From an uncultured Bacteroidota bacterium (GTDB lineage: Bacteria > Bacteroidota > Bacteroidia > Flavobacteriales > Flavobacteriaceae), in NCBI GenBank assembly GCA_903839195.1, contig CAIMBK010000111.1, forward strand, positions 1 to 60,318: a stretch of 60,318 bases of DNA, read 5' to 3'. Position numbers and translations under genes: made by a program. This document shows positions 1 through 9,523 of this stretch, piece after piece. The notes under the pieces are model-generated. The model was not told the DNA's origin, did not search any database, and saw only the letters and a list, made by a program, of their open reading frames with translations. How positions within the stretch are numbered: position 1 is the first letter of the stretch; every line of letters begins with the position of its first letter.

Positions 1-15
1 CCCAAAATCATCTAT

Positions 16-89
16 GGCGAGGTAGCTCAGGTGGTTAGAGCGTCGGATTCATAACCCGAAGGTCTCGGGTTCAACTCCCGATCTCGCTA
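16..89 (+). tRNA. tRNA-Met (CAT anticodon)
   Basis: A cloverleaf can be folded by eye: acceptor stem 16-22 with 82-88 (two G-T wobbles), T8-A9 at 23-24, anticodon CAT at 50-52, T arm 65-81 with a TTCAACT loop, discriminator A at 89. The CCA end is not encoded. The anticodon stem has an A-C mismatch at its loop-closing pair (47 with 55). The first acceptor pair is G-T rather than the C-A mismatch of initiator tRNA, so this is an elongator Met or possibly a CAT-type tRNA-Ile modified by TilS; sequence alone does not decide. Confidence 0.93.
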
Positions 90-91
90 CT

Positions 92-131
92 AAAGGGATA
101 AGTCATTTTCAAGATGATTTATCCCTTTTTT
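92..131 (+). terminator. Intrinsic terminator after tRNA-Met
   Basis: The stem pairs 92-101 (AAAGGGATAA) with 119-128 (TTATCCCTTT) around an AT-rich loop and is followed by a T run. It lies directly downstream of the tRNA. Confidence 0.75.
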
Positions 132-288
132 CATTATAATCTTTTCAAATAGACAAAACATTCTAAATAAGACAGAAAGGAAATCTGATCCCCACTACCA
201 GACCTGTAATTGCACCTTGCTGGGTTTAGGTACAAAAAAAAATCCCCTTGGCTACAGATTTGAATGAACTAAACAATTTGTAATTATT

Positions 289-296
289 TATGTTTG
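289..296 (+). promoter_or_regulatory. Candidate -7 element for the first SusC operon
   Basis: TATGTTTG matches the Bacteroidota -7 consensus TAnnTTTG and lies 31 bases before the susC start codon. No TTG sits at the usual 17-23 base spacing; the nearest candidate is a TTTG at 259-262, spaced 26. A weak or activator-dependent promoter would look like this. The rest of the 236-base gap after the tRNA holds the terminator and a short reverse-strand open stretch (134-268). Confidence 0.35.
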
Positions 297-327
297 TATT
301 ATTAATTCAGTTTTACTAAAATTATTT

Positions 328-3288
328 ATGAAAAACGTATTTCTATTCTCATTTCTGATGTTTTTTTCTGTTTTTTCTTTTGCTCAATTAGGCAAAGGAA
401 AAGTGGTTGATACTTATGGTAAACCAATATCGGATGTTTCAATTATAGTTGTCAACGGCAAACAAAGCGCCAGTTCAGCTTTGGATGGCACTTTTATCAT
501 TAAAGCATTAGAAGGAGAAAAGTTGCAGTTTTCGAAACCTAATTTTGAATCGCTTACAATCAAAGCTTCTACTTCAATGATGGTTACTTTAGAGCCCAAA
601 AAAATAACCCAATTAGACGAAGTGGTTGTAGTTGGGTATGGAACTAAAAAAGCGGGCTCGATTACTGGCTCTGTTGCTCAAATAAAATCGGCTGATATAT
701 TAAGAACTCCCTCTCAATCTGCCATTCAGGCTATCCAAGGAAAAGCCGCAGGGGTTAATATTGTCACTAACGACGAACCTGGCGCCAATCCTTCCATAAG
801 AATTAGAGGATTAGGTACAATTTTAGGTGGTAGGGATCCTTTGTATGTTATTGATGGAGTTGAATCGTATAGTCTAAATAATTTAAGTCCAAGTGAAATA
901 GCTACTTTAGATATTCTTAAAGATGCTTCTTCTTTAGCTATTTATGGTCAAAAAGGATCTAATGGTGTTGTTGTGGTAACTACCAAAAAAGGTAAAAAAG
1001 GAGATATAAAGGTAACCTACGATTCTTATTATGGTCAAAAATATATTCAAAGAAAAGTCAGAATGTCTGATTCCTATCGTTTTGTTTATTACAATAATGT
1101 TGCTTTAGGGTCGACTTCCTATTTTAATTTTGACCAGCCTTATAACACCAATTGGCTTGACGAAATCACTTCAACAGGCGAAACTAGTAGTAATGCATTT
1201 TCTATTTCTGGCGCTTCAGAAAATGCTAATTATTACCTTGGTGCTACTAATTATAAAGAAAAAGGAATCCTGAACGGAACTCAATTTGAAAGAACAAATA
1301 TAAGTTCAAGAAACGAGTTTCGGGCCTTGGATAATAAATTGAAAATTACGCAATCCATTAATATTGCAATAGTAAAAAACACACCAAAACCTTTATCAGC
1401 GTTTACAAATGCATACAAACAAGCGCCAATTATGCCTGTTAAGTATGATAATGGTCGTTGGGCAGTTCCTTTATTAAATCCTTCTGGAGTGAATGACATT
1501 CAAGGAATTCGTTATAATAACGTTGCCAATCCTGCTGCACAACTTTTTTATTCTGAGGAAAATAACAAAAATCTTACTTTATTTGGATCTGTTGGTGCTG
1601 AATATAAAATATCTGATTCTTTTAAGATTAACTCTAATTTTGGGTCAACTTTTGACTGGTCGAAGGGTTATTCTTTTACAGCAAGTAGAGAAATTTGGTT
1701 ATCGCAAAATCCAACACAAAATGCAGAAAATTATTCTGCGAGTAATCCGATTAATACATTAAATCAACGCCGAGGAAGTTCTTATGTTTGGAATTGGGAT
1801 AATTATTTTACTTATACAAAATCATTTAAAAATCATGATTTTACTTTTGTTGGTGGAACATCCAGATCAACAATAAATAATGGTGAATATCTTTCAGGAA
1901 CGCGATGGAATGTCCCAGAACAATCTAATTATTGGTCATTGAATTTTTCAACATATAATTCACCAACTTCCCCTAATTCGATTATTAGTAATTTTCAATC
2001 TACACCAATTGTATCCATTGCTTATTTTGGTCGTTTGGAATATGATTACAATTCAAAATACTTATTCTCAGCCTCTTTAAGAAGAGAAGGAATTAGTTCT
2101 TTTACGTCAAGTAAAAGATGGGGAATGTTTCCAGCGGTTTCGGCAGGTTGGATTCTTACCAAAGAAAGTTTTTTAGAAAAATATCAATTTATTAATTACC
2201 TTAAACTTAGAGCAGGTTATGGTCAAGTTGGAAATGGAAATGGAAATGCACTTAATAGTATTGGTTTTGCTCCAGGTTATAATTACCCGTTTGGGGCTAG
2301 TCAAACTATTTTTGCAGGATCAAATATTCCACATCCAGTAGATCCAAATTTAACATGGGAGACGATGAAAGAATTTGATTTTGGATTTGATTTTACTCTA
2401 TATAAAAACAAAATTTCCGGTACCTTTGATATTTATGATCGTAAATCCGATAACGTAATTCTTCCTGTTAAGTTGCCTTCTGTGCTCTCTCCAGACCCAG
2501 TCAATTTAAATACAGGATTAGTTTCTAACAAAGGGTTTGAACTTTCATTAAAATGGAATGACGTCATTAATGATAATTTCAATTATTGGGTTGGAGCTAA
2601 TTTCTCTCACAATAAAAATACTTTGTCCAAAGTCTATAATTCCTTTTTTACCAATTTAACGGGCGGCGATTTAGCAAACGGTCAATGGACCAAACAAGTT
2701 AAAGAAGGTGAATCTTTGGGTAGTTTTTATGTTTATCAAGTTACCGGCTTGAATCCAGACGGTGGTTTTACCTATAGTACCGAACGTGTAAATGCAGGTT
2801 CCTATTTGCCAACCTATACCTACGGAATCAATTTTGGAGCTAATTATCGTAAATTTGATTTTTCTGTCGATACTTATGGTGTTGGTGGAAACAAAGTATA
2901 TAACGGAAAAAAAGCGCAACGTTTTGGCGGCGAAAATGTGGAATATGCCTCTCTTCAGGACTTTTGGACACCTTCCAATCCAAATGCGACCAATCCAACA
3001 CCTTTTAATGAAGTGCCAATTGCATCGACCTATTATGTTGAAGACGGATCTTACTTGAGAATTAATAATATTACCATCGGATACACATTACCTAAGTTTT
3101 TTAATCAAATAAATAAAGTTAGGGTTTATGCAACAGCTGTAAATCCATTTATATTTACTAAATATTCTGGATATTCTCCAGAAATATCAGGGGGAGATAA
3201 TGCAAATCCACTAAGAAATGCAGGAATTGAATTGGATGCATATCCAACAAACAAAACATTTTTACTTGGACTAAATGTAATTTTCTAA
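328..3288 (+). CDS. SusC/RagA-family TonB-dependent outer-membrane receptor
   Basis: This 986-residue protein is an outer-membrane importer for oligosaccharides that works with the SusD-like lipoprotein encoded 10 bases downstream. It has a signal peptide ending near residue 19 (SFA-Q), a carboxypeptidase-regulatory-like domain at about 22-90, a TonB-box-like stretch DEVVVVGYG at 97-105, a plug domain with the SusC-type RIRGLGTI and DPLYVIDGVE segments, and a long beta-barrel ending in phenylalanine. There is no STN domain, so it is unlikely to signal through an anti-sigma factor. The start has no Shine-Dalgarno sequence, which is normal in this phylum. Family assignment is firm. The substrate is inferred from the neighbouring GH144, GH3 and GH43 genes, so a beta-glucan is most likely. 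Confidence 0.95.
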   Translation: MKNVFLFSFLMFFSVFSFAQLGKGKVVDTYGKPISDVSIIVVNGKQSASSALDGTFIIKALEGEKLQFSKPNFESLTIKASTSMMVTLEPKKITQLDEVVVVGYGTKKAGSITGSVAQIKSADILRTPSQSAIQAIQGKAAGVNIVTNDEPGANPSIRIRGLGTILGGRDPLYVIDGVESYSLNNLSPSEIATLDILKDASSLAIYGQKGSNGVVVVTTKKGKKGDIKVTYDSYYGQKYIQRKVRMSDSYRFVYYNNVALGSTSYFNFDQPYNTNWLDEITSTGETSSNAFSISGASENANYYLGATNYKEKGILNGTQFERTNISSRNEFRALDNKLKITQSINIAIVKNTPKPLSAFTNAYKQAPIMPVKYDNGRWAVPLLNPSGVNDIQGIRYNNVANPAAQLFYSEENNKNLTLFGSVGAEYKISDSFKINSNFGSTFDWSKGYSFTASREIWLSQNPTQNAENYSASNPINTLNQRRGSSYVWNWDNYFTYTKSFKNHDFTFVGGTSRSTINNGEYLSGTRWNVPEQSNYWSLNFSTYNSPTSPNSIISNFQSTPIVSIAYFGRLEYDYNSKYLFSASLRREGISSFTSSKRWGMFPAVSAGWILTKESFLEKYQFINYLKLRAGYGQVGNGNGNALNSIGFAPGYNYPFGASQTIFAGSNIPHPVDPNLTWETMKEFDFGFDFTLYKNKISGTFDIYDRKSDNVILPVKLPSVLSPDPVNLNTGLVSNKGFELSLKWNDVINDNFNYWVGANFSHNKNTLSKVYNSFFTNLTGGDLANGQWTKQVKEGESLGSFYVYQVTGLNPDGGFTYSTERVNAGSYLPTYTYGINFGANYRKFDFSVDTYGVGGNKVYNGKKAQRFGGENVEYASLQDFWTPSNPNATNPTPFNEVPIASTYYVEDGSYLRINNITIGYTLPKFFNQINKVRVYATAVNPFIFTKYSGYSPEISGGDNANPLRNAGIELDAYPTNKTFLLGLNVIF

Positions 3289-3298
3289 TTCTATAACT

Positions 3299-4756
3299 AT
3301 GAAATTCAATCTAAAATATAAAATAGTAAGTCTTCTTGTTTTTACAGTAGTTTTTTCTTCCTGTGAAGACGACTTGAATGTGCTGCCAAACGATCAAATG
3401 ACTGAAATTGATTTTTTAAATAATCCAGACAACGCAATTCAGCTTGTTAATGGGGTTTATAATAAGCAGTTAGATTGGAATATGTATTCCTTTTCATGGA
3501 TTGGGATGACAAGTATTACTTCTGATGATGCCGATAAAGGATCAACACTTACAGACACGGGTTCGGACAAACATAAAATGGATAATTTAACATTCGAATC
3601 TACTGATATGTCTTTCAATGATGTTTGGAATGGTCGTTATGACGGAATTTATCGTGCCAATAATGCGTTGTTTTATTTGGAACAATTAAACATTGATGCC
3701 AATTTAAAAAACAGATTAATTGGTGAAGTAAAATTTCTTAGAGCTTTATTCTATTTTGATTTGGTAAGATGTTTTGGCGGCGTTCCATTAGTTGTTTCAA
3801 AAATTGATATCAATGATTCAGAAACGGTAAACAATGTTGTTTTTGTTCGAAAATCGAAAACAGAAACCTATGCGCAAATCGAAACCGATTTAACCGATGC
3901 TATTGAAAAACTGCCAATAAAAAATCAATATGTTGGAGACAATATTGGAAGAGCTTCCAAAGGGGCTGCTCAAGCATTATTAGCAAAAGCTTATTTATAT
4001 CAAGAAAAATGGCAATTGGCTTTTGATATGTCTACCAATGTGATGACTTCTGGTCAATATGATTTATTGCCAAATTATGCCGATGTTTGGAAAGAAATTG
4101 GCGAAAACAAATCAGAATCAATTTATGAGGTTCAAGCCACTTTAACCAAAGGATTAGTTGGCTATACCGACGTTCAAGGACCAAGAGGAACGCCGGATTT
4201 AGGCTGGGGCTTCAATACACCATCAGTTCAATTAATGAATTCCTACGAGCCTGGTGATGTTAGAAAAAACGCTACCATAATGATGGTTCCTTCGGTTTTA
4301 TGGGATGGATTTGTTGCGCCTTCTACCTGGAATAATCCAAGATACAATTACAAAGCCTATCAAAGTAGCATTGCCGAATCTTGGGATGGAAATAAAGGCG
4401 AAACTGCCAAAAACTTACGAATTTTAAAATATAGTGATATTCTATTAATTCATGCAGAAGCCGCTTTCAAACTTGGAAATACTTCCGAGGCATTAACGCA
4501 AGTAAATGTGATTAGAAATAGAGCTTTATTGCCTTCCTTAAATTCGTTAACAATCCAACAATTGTACAACGAAAGACGATGGGAAATGGCAATGGAACAC
4601 GATCGATGGTTCGATTTAGTTCGAACGGGTCAAGCCAAAGCGGCAATGGAAGCTAATGGAAAAGATTTTGTAATAGGAAAACACGAGTTTTTTCCAATTC
4701 CGTCTGATCAAATAATACAAAGCGGGGGTCGCTTAATTCAAAACCCAGGATATTAA
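3299..4756 (+). CDS. SusD/RagB-family surface glycan-binding lipoprotein
   Basis: This 485-residue lipoprotein is predicted to act as the lid on the preceding SusC-like channel. It has a type II signal peptide with the lipobox cysteine at residue 22 (FSSC), followed at once by acidic residues (EDD), which resembles the flavobacterial lipoprotein surface-export signal. The TPR-like helical fold of SusD is suggested by segments such as FLRALFYFDLVRCFGGVPLV, and the C-terminal part carries the family block NERRWEMAMEHDRWFDLVRT. The protein ends with the usual FFPIPSDQI...NPGY tail. It is in one transcription unit with susC and the LamG-type lipoprotein. Confidence 0.95.
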   Translation: MKFNLKYKIVSLLVFTVVFSSCEDDLNVLPNDQMTEIDFLNNPDNAIQLVNGVYNKQLDWNMYSFSWIGMTSITSDDADKGSTLTDTGSDKHKMDNLTFESTDMSFNDVWNGRYDGIYRANNALFYLEQLNIDANLKNRLIGEVKFLRALFYFDLVRCFGGVPLVVSKIDINDSETVNNVVFVRKSKTETYAQIETDLTDAIEKLPIKNQYVGDNIGRASKGAAQALLAKAYLYQEKWQLAFDMSTNVMTSGQYDLLPNYADVWKEIGENKSESIYEVQATLTKGLVGYTDVQGPRGTPDLGWGFNTPSVQLMNSYEPGDVRKNATIMMVPSVLWDGFVAPSTWNNPRYNYKAYQSSIAESWDGNKGETAKNLRILKYSDILLIHAEAAFKLGNTSEALTQVNVIRNRALLPSLNSLTIQQLYNERRWEMAMEHDRWFDLVRTGQAKAAMEANGKDFVIGKHEFFPIPSDQIIQSGGRLIQNPGY

Positions 4757-4798
4757 CAATTAAAAATTAAATTAACCTTAATCATTAACTATTTTATT

Positions 4799-5701
4799 AT
4801 GAAAACAAACAAATTTTTTATGACTGCATTGGCTTTAGGCCTTGCTTATGCTTCTTTTACAAGTTGTAGTTCAAGTTCAGATTCACTTCCTCCAATTGGT
4901 GGATATAATTCTGCATCAGAAGTAGCCGCTACTTCATTGAAAGCGTATTGGCCGTTAAACGGAGACGGAAAAGAATCAATTTCAAGTACAGCCCCTTCTT
5001 CAACTGTTGGAACAACTTGGGGGGAGGCTGGAATCAAAGGACAATCTGCTAAACTAAACCTAGGATATATGAAATATCCTTCAATTAGCGCATTAACTGA
5101 AAGCATGACTAGTTTCTCTGTAAGTTCTTGGGTAAAAGTTCAAAATAATGGTGCCGCTGCAACCGTTTTCTTTTCTATGACAAGACCAAACGAATGGGCT
5201 GGGAATATTAACTTTATGGCTGAAACAGGATGGAAAGCTGCAACAATTGATTCATTAACTGTAAAAGGTCTAATTGTATCTAACAACGGAATTGGATGGC
5301 AAGATTCAAGAAACACTACAAAACTTGACCAAGGAATGATTGATGACAACACCGCAAATCCAACTGCTGTTCAACATGCTGCTTTTGCTAACAAAGTTGG
5401 AGGACAGTGGGCTCATGCAGTAATTACTTGGGATGGCGCAACAAGACAGTTCAAAGTGTTTTCAAACGGCGTTAAAATTTCTAACCCAAAATGGGAGCAA
5501 AGAGGTACTCCTGATGGCACACTTTTAAGTTTTACCACTCCAACAGCTCCAATTATTGGTGCTTTTGGAAATGTTGATACTACAACTGATACTTGGAATA
5601 AAGCCATGACAGGTAATATAGACGAAGTTAGAGTATATAATAAAGCTTTAACTACTGCTGAAATAGGAGCTTTATACGAATTAGAAAAAGCTGGAAGATA
5701 A
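4799..5701 (+). CDS. LamG/concanavalin-A-like lipoprotein, candidate surface glycan-binding protein
   Basis: This 300-residue lipoprotein has its lipobox cysteine at residue 23 (SFTSC) followed by a serine-rich tether. The remainder looks like one laminin-G/concanavalin-A-type beta-sandwich: LKAYWPLNGDG near residue 48, SFSVSSWVKV near 105, HAVITWDG near 205 and the closing IDEVRVYNKALTTAEI near 275. Such domains in SusCD operons usually bind the target glycan at the cell surface. No catalytic residues are evident, so I infer binding rather than hydrolysis, although a lyase or glucanase of the same fold cannot be excluded. It is the last gene before a strong terminator, which groups it with susC and susD as the capture module. 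Confidence 0.8.
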   Translation: MKTNKFFMTALALGLAYASFTSCSSSSDSLPPIGGYNSASEVAATSLKAYWPLNGDGKESISSTAPSSTVGTTWGEAGIKGQSAKLNLGYMKYPSISALTESMTSFSVSSWVKVQNNGAAATVFFSMTRPNEWAGNINFMAETGWKAATIDSLTVKGLIVSNNGIGWQDSRNTTKLDQGMIDDNTANPTAVQHAAFANKVGGQWAHAVITWDGATRQFKVFSNGVKISNPKWEQRGTPDGTLLSFTTPTAPIIGAFGNVDTTTDTWNKAMTGNIDEVRVYNKALTTAEIGALYELEKAGR

Positions 5702-5721
5702 TTCCAAACCCAATTATTTTT

Positions 5722-5757
5722 AAAAACCTAATAGGTTTCTCGCCTATTAGGTTTTTT
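5722..5757 (+). terminator. Intrinsic terminator separating binding genes from hydrolases
   Basis: A perfect hairpin pairs 5723-5735 with 5743-5755 around a 7-base loop, and its 3' arm runs into a T tract. It lies 21 bases after the LamG-type gene and 39 bases before the GH144-like gene, so hydrolase expression depends on read-through or a separate start. Confidence 0.85.
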
Positions 5758-5795
5758 CTTTACAAACATATTGCCTAAATATTTAAACCTTTTTT

Positions 5796-7166
5796 ATGAA
5801 AATTCTAATCCGATCTCTAGTTATTATCCAGTTTTTTCTTGTTTCGTGCTCTTGTTCAAATCAATCAAATAGCCCGAAACCAGATGAAGTTGTAGTTCTA
5901 ACCGATGATCAATTATTAGACTTAGCTCAAAAAGATGCGTTAAAATATTTTTGGGATTATGCCGAAACCAATTCAAAATTAGCAAGAGAAAGATACCATC
6001 AAGATGAAACTTATGTGGATGCAAATCTAGTTACTACAGGTGGCTCAGGATTTGGATTAATGACAATTCTTGTTGGTGTTCAACGTGGTTTTGTTAATAG
6101 AGACGAAGCGGTAACGCGATTAACAACTGCATTAACCTTTTTGCAAAATGCCGACCGATTTCATGGAGCATGGAGCCATTGGATTAATGGTTCAACTGGA
6201 CATGTTGTGCCTTTTGGAACAGTAGATAACGGTGGCGATATTGTAGAAACTTCTTTTCTTTGCCAAGGATTAATTTGTGTTCGAGAATATTTCAAAAATG
6301 GAAATCCTGCCGAACAAGCTTTGGCCCAAAAAGCAGATGATTTATGGAAAGGCGTGGAATGGAGTTGGTATACAAAAGGTCAAAATGCCATGTATTGGCA
6401 TTGGTCCCCTACTTATGGCTGGCAAATTAATTTTAAATTAGAGGGGTATAACGAATGTCTAATTACTTATGTAATGGCAGCTTCATCACCAACAAATCCA
6501 ATTCCAACAGCGGCTTATACTCAAGGTTGGGCTAGAAATGGGGGGATTCTAAATTCGAGCGTAAGATACGAATTGCCAGTTATTTTCAATTATAATGGTA
6601 ACACAGGAAATGTTGGCCCAATGTTTTGGTCGCATTATTCCTATTTAGGATTGGATCCAAGGGGACTTACGGATCAGTATGCTAATTATTGGACTTTGAC
6701 CCAAAATCATGCAAAAATCATGAATAAATATTGTATTTCAAATCCAGCTGGATGGGTAGGATATGGCGAAAACTGCTGGGGATTAACCGCTAGTTATTCT
6801 AGAGAAAGCAACGGAACCGTTGGCTACACCGACCATAAAATAGGAAACGATCGTGGAGTTATATCTCCAACTGCAGCTTTATCTTCATTCCCATATACAC
6901 CAACAGAATCTATGAAAGCATTACGATTTTTTTACGAAGATGCAGATTGGAAAACTAAATTAATTGGCGTTGCAGGTCCTTTTGATGCTTTCTCGCCACA
7001 TTATAACTGGGTAACAAAACGATATTTAGCAATCGATCAAGGTACAATCGCTCCGATGATCGAAAATTATAGAACGGGATTTCTTTGGAACTTGTTTATG
7101 CAAGCACCAGAAATTAGAACGGGGCTTCAAAATTTAGGTTTTACGTCAACCCAACACGGATTTTAA
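5796..7166 (+). CDS. GH144-like (glucoamylase-fold) lipoprotein, candidate endo-beta-1,2-glucanase
   Basis: This 456-residue lipoprotein has lipobox cysteine 18 (FLVSC). It matches the alpha/alpha-barrel glycoamylase-like family; GH144, typified by the Chitinophaga endo-beta-1,2-glucanase, belongs here and has a similar length. Visible blocks are DALKYFWDYAE near 47, TTGGSGFGLM near 80, the acidic cluster VDNGGDIVETSFL at 143-155 (D144, D148, E151), a WSWYTKG...YWHWSP block near 188 and ENCWGLTASY near 325. The acidic cluster is the likely active-site region, from recalled family knowledge. The family also contains members of unknown activity, so the linkage specificity is an inference supported by the adjacent GH3 gene. 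The lipobox is followed by SCSNQS, without the acidic residues seen in the SusD-like proteins. Confidence 0.8.
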   Translation: MKILIRSLVIIQFFLVSCSCSNQSNSPKPDEVVVLTDDQLLDLAQKDALKYFWDYAETNSKLARERYHQDETYVDANLVTTGGSGFGLMTILVGVQRGFVNRDEAVTRLTTALTFLQNADRFHGAWSHWINGSTGHVVPFGTVDNGGDIVETSFLCQGLICVREYFKNGNPAEQALAQKADDLWKGVEWSWYTKGQNAMYWHWSPTYGWQINFKLEGYNECLITYVMAASSPTNPIPTAAYTQGWARNGGILNSSVRYELPVIFNYNGNTGNVGPMFWSHYSYLGLDPRGLTDQYANYWTLTQNHAKIMNKYCISNPAGWVGYGENCWGLTASYSRESNGTVGYTDHKIGNDRGVISPTAALSSFPYTPTESMKALRFFYEDADWKTKLIGVAGPFDAFSPHYNWVTKRYLAIDQGTIAPMIENYRTGFLWNLFMQAPEIRTGLQNLGFTSTQHGF

Positions 7167-7190
7167 TTAGGGCATTTGAAGATTATTAGT

Positions 7191-9437
7191 ATGAAAATTT
7201 TAAATTTACTCTTTATAATATTGGTTTCATTTTCTAGCTTTGGACAAAAAGTAAAGAAAGAAACAATTATCAAAATAAAACCAAAAGCAGAATTTGTTGC
7301 CGAATTGATGTCCAAAATGACTGTTGATGAAAAAATATACCAATTGGTTCAATTTACTTCTGATGGAACAACTACCGGACCAATCTCAGGCGATAATTTC
7401 ATCACACGAATCCAACAAGGAAAAGTGGGGTCAATCCTAAATGCAACAGGCGCAAAAGAAACTCGTGAAATACAACGAATTAATTTAGCGAATTCCAGAT
7501 TAAAAATTCCGTTGCTTTTTGGACATGATGTCATCCATGGTTACAAAACAATATTTCCTATAAACCTTGGAATGGCCGCAACTTTTGATCCAAAATCAGT
7601 AGAATTGGCTGCCAGAATTGCCGCAACAGAAGCTTCCTCAGGTGGTGTTCATTGGACTTTTGCGCCAATGGTTGATATTGCGCGCGATCCAAGATGGGGC
7701 CGGATTTCTGAAGGTTCTGGCGAAGATAATTATTTGGGAACTCAAATGGCTATTGCCAATGTTAAGGGTTTTCAAGGCGATGATTTGTCTAAAAATAATA
7801 CCATTTTAGCTTGCGCCAAACATTTTGCAGCCTATGGCGCTGCCGAAGCCGGTCGCGATTATAATACGGTTGATATGTCCGAACGCGTATTGCGTGACAC
7901 CTATTTACCATCGTTTAAAGCAATGGTCGATGCCGGTGTAAAAACATTTATGACATCCTTCAACGAAATTTCTGGGGTTCCTTCCACGGCAAATTCTTTT
8001 TTACTTCGTGATATTTTAAAAGAAGAATGGAAATTTGATGGTTTTGTTGTTTCCGATTATACGGGAATAAATGAAATGATTGCACACGGTTTTGCCAAAG
8101 ACGATCAAGATGCCGCTCAATTAGCTATAAATGCTGGTTTGGATATGGATATGGTTGGGGCAACTTATATGAATACACTCAAAAAATCCTATGAAGAAGG
8201 AAAAGTTACTATCGATATAATTAATGATGCTTGCAAACGTGTTTTGGATGCCAAATACGACCTAGGTTTATTCGAGGACCCTTATCGTTATTCGGATGAA
8301 AAACGAGAAAAAGAAACCATCTACAAACCCGAATTTTTAGAAGCTGCTTTGGCCGTTGCTAATAATTCATTGGTTTTACTAAAAAATAATAATGCGCTTT
8401 TACCATTAAATAAAAATCAAAAAATTGCTTTCGTTGGCCCTTTGGTTTCTGATGATAAAAACATAATCGGTTCTTGGGCAGCTTTAGGCGACAGAAATGG
8501 CTTTGCCACAAGCGTAAAAGAAGGCGTTCTGAAACTATTAGGAAACACGCAAAATGTTACGTTTGATGACGGTGTTGAAATCCAAAGCACGAATAAAACC
8601 ATGATGCAAAAAGCAATCGAAAACGCTTCCAAAGCGGATGTCATTGTTGCCGTTATGGGCGAAAGCGAAAACATGTCGGGCGAAGCTGGTTCTAAAACAA
8701 ATATTGATTTGCCGGGACTTCAAAAAGAATTTTTGGCCGAACTCAAAAAAATCGGAAAACCAATTGTTTTAGTTCTAATGAACGGAAGACCGCTCACCAT
8801 TTCTTGGGAAAATGACAACATGGATGCCATTCTCGAAGCCTGGTGGCCTGGAACTCGTGGTGGTGACGCAATCGCACAAACGCTTTTTGGCGTGAACAAT
8901 CCAAACGGGAAATTACCAATTACATTTCCTAGAAGCGTGGGTCAAATCCCAATTTATTACAACCACAAAAACACGGGTCGCCCTTATTTAGGAGCAACAG
9001 ATCCCGAACAAAAATATAAATCCCGATATACTGATTCTGACAATAGCCCTTTGTTTCCATTTGGTTTTGGATTGAGTTATACAAATTTTTCGTATTCTAA
9101 TCTGACAATTTCTACTAATAAAATTTCTAGAAACGAAACATTAAAAATTTCGGTAAATGTCACCAATTCAGGAAATTATGATGGCGCCGAAACTGTTCAA
9201 TTGTATATTAAAGATGTTGTCGGTTCCGTAACAAGACCCGTAAAAGAACTAAAACGTTTTGAAAAAGTAATCATCAAAAAAGGCGAATCCAAAACAATTT
9301 CTTTCGAAATAACATCAAATGATTTGAAATTTTACGATAAAAACATGAAATTCACAGCCGAACCTGGTGATTTCGAAATCTTTGTTGGAGGAAATTCAGA
9401 CACCAATTATAAGGAAACATTTGAACTGATTAATTAA
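7191..9437 (+). CDS. GH3 beta-glucosidase
   Basis: This 748-residue glycoside hydrolase family 3 enzyme releases glucose from the non-reducing end of beta-gluco-oligosaccharides, most likely in the periplasm. I place the start at the ATG at 7191, giving a clean signal peptide (LVSFSSFG-Q), rather than at the in-frame TTG at 7176. Seen in order are the TIM-barrel domain with KHF (residues 210-212) and the nucleophile D289 in GFVVSDY, the alpha/beta sandwich domain with the probable acid/base E498 in SGEAGSKT, and a C-terminal fibronectin-III-like domain (last ~100 residues). Length and order match BglX-type enzymes. GH3 enzymes specific for sophorose accompany beta-1,2-glucan utilisation in other Bacteroidota, which fits the GH144-like gene 24 bases upstream. 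Confidence 0.93.
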   Translation: MKILNLLFIILVSFSSFGQKVKKETIIKIKPKAEFVAELMSKMTVDEKIYQLVQFTSDGTTTGPISGDNFITRIQQGKVGSILNATGAKETREIQRINLANSRLKIPLLFGHDVIHGYKTIFPINLGMAATFDPKSVELAARIAATEASSGGVHWTFAPMVDIARDPRWGRISEGSGEDNYLGTQMAIANVKGFQGDDLSKNNTILACAKHFAAYGAAEAGRDYNTVDMSERVLRDTYLPSFKAMVDAGVKTFMTSFNEISGVPSTANSFLLRDILKEEWKFDGFVVSDYTGINEMIAHGFAKDDQDAAQLAINAGLDMDMVGATYMNTLKKSYEEGKVTIDIINDACKRVLDAKYDLGLFEDPYRYSDEKREKETIYKPEFLEAALAVANNSLVLLKNNNALLPLNKNQKIAFVGPLVSDDKNIIGSWAALGDRNGFATSVKEGVLKLLGNTQNVTFDDGVEIQSTNKTMMQKAIENASKADVIVAVMGESENMSGEAGSKTNIDLPGLQKEFLAELKKIGKPIVLVLMNGRPLTISWENDNMDAILEAWWPGTRGGDAIAQTLFGVNNPNGKLPITFPRSVGQIPIYYNHKNTGRPYLGATDPEQKYKSRYTDSDNSPLFPFGFGLSYTNFSYSNLTISTNKISRNETLKISVNVTNSGNYDGAETVQLYIKDVVGSVTRPVKELKRFEKVIIKKGESKTISFEITSNDLKFYDKNMKFTAEPGDFEIFVGGNSDTNYKETFELIN

Positions 9438-9465
9438 ATTTTTGAGTTTGTTATTTTTTTTATTT

Positions 9466-9503
9466 AAAGTCCTTGAATTCAAACTTAAGGGCTTTATTTT
9501 TTT
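9466..9503 (+). terminator. Intrinsic terminator after the GH3 gene
   Basis: The stem AAAGTCCTT (9466-9474) pairs with AAGGGCTTT (9487-9495), with one G-T, and is followed by a T-rich tract. It lies between the GH3 and GH43 genes. Confidence 0.65.
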
Positions 9504-9523
9504 AACTTTTTAATCCATTTACC

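Noticed and set aside
7176..7190. A TTG start five codons upstream of the GH3 gene
   Set aside because: The ATG at 7191 gives a compact, regular signal peptide; the extension adds no conserved residues.
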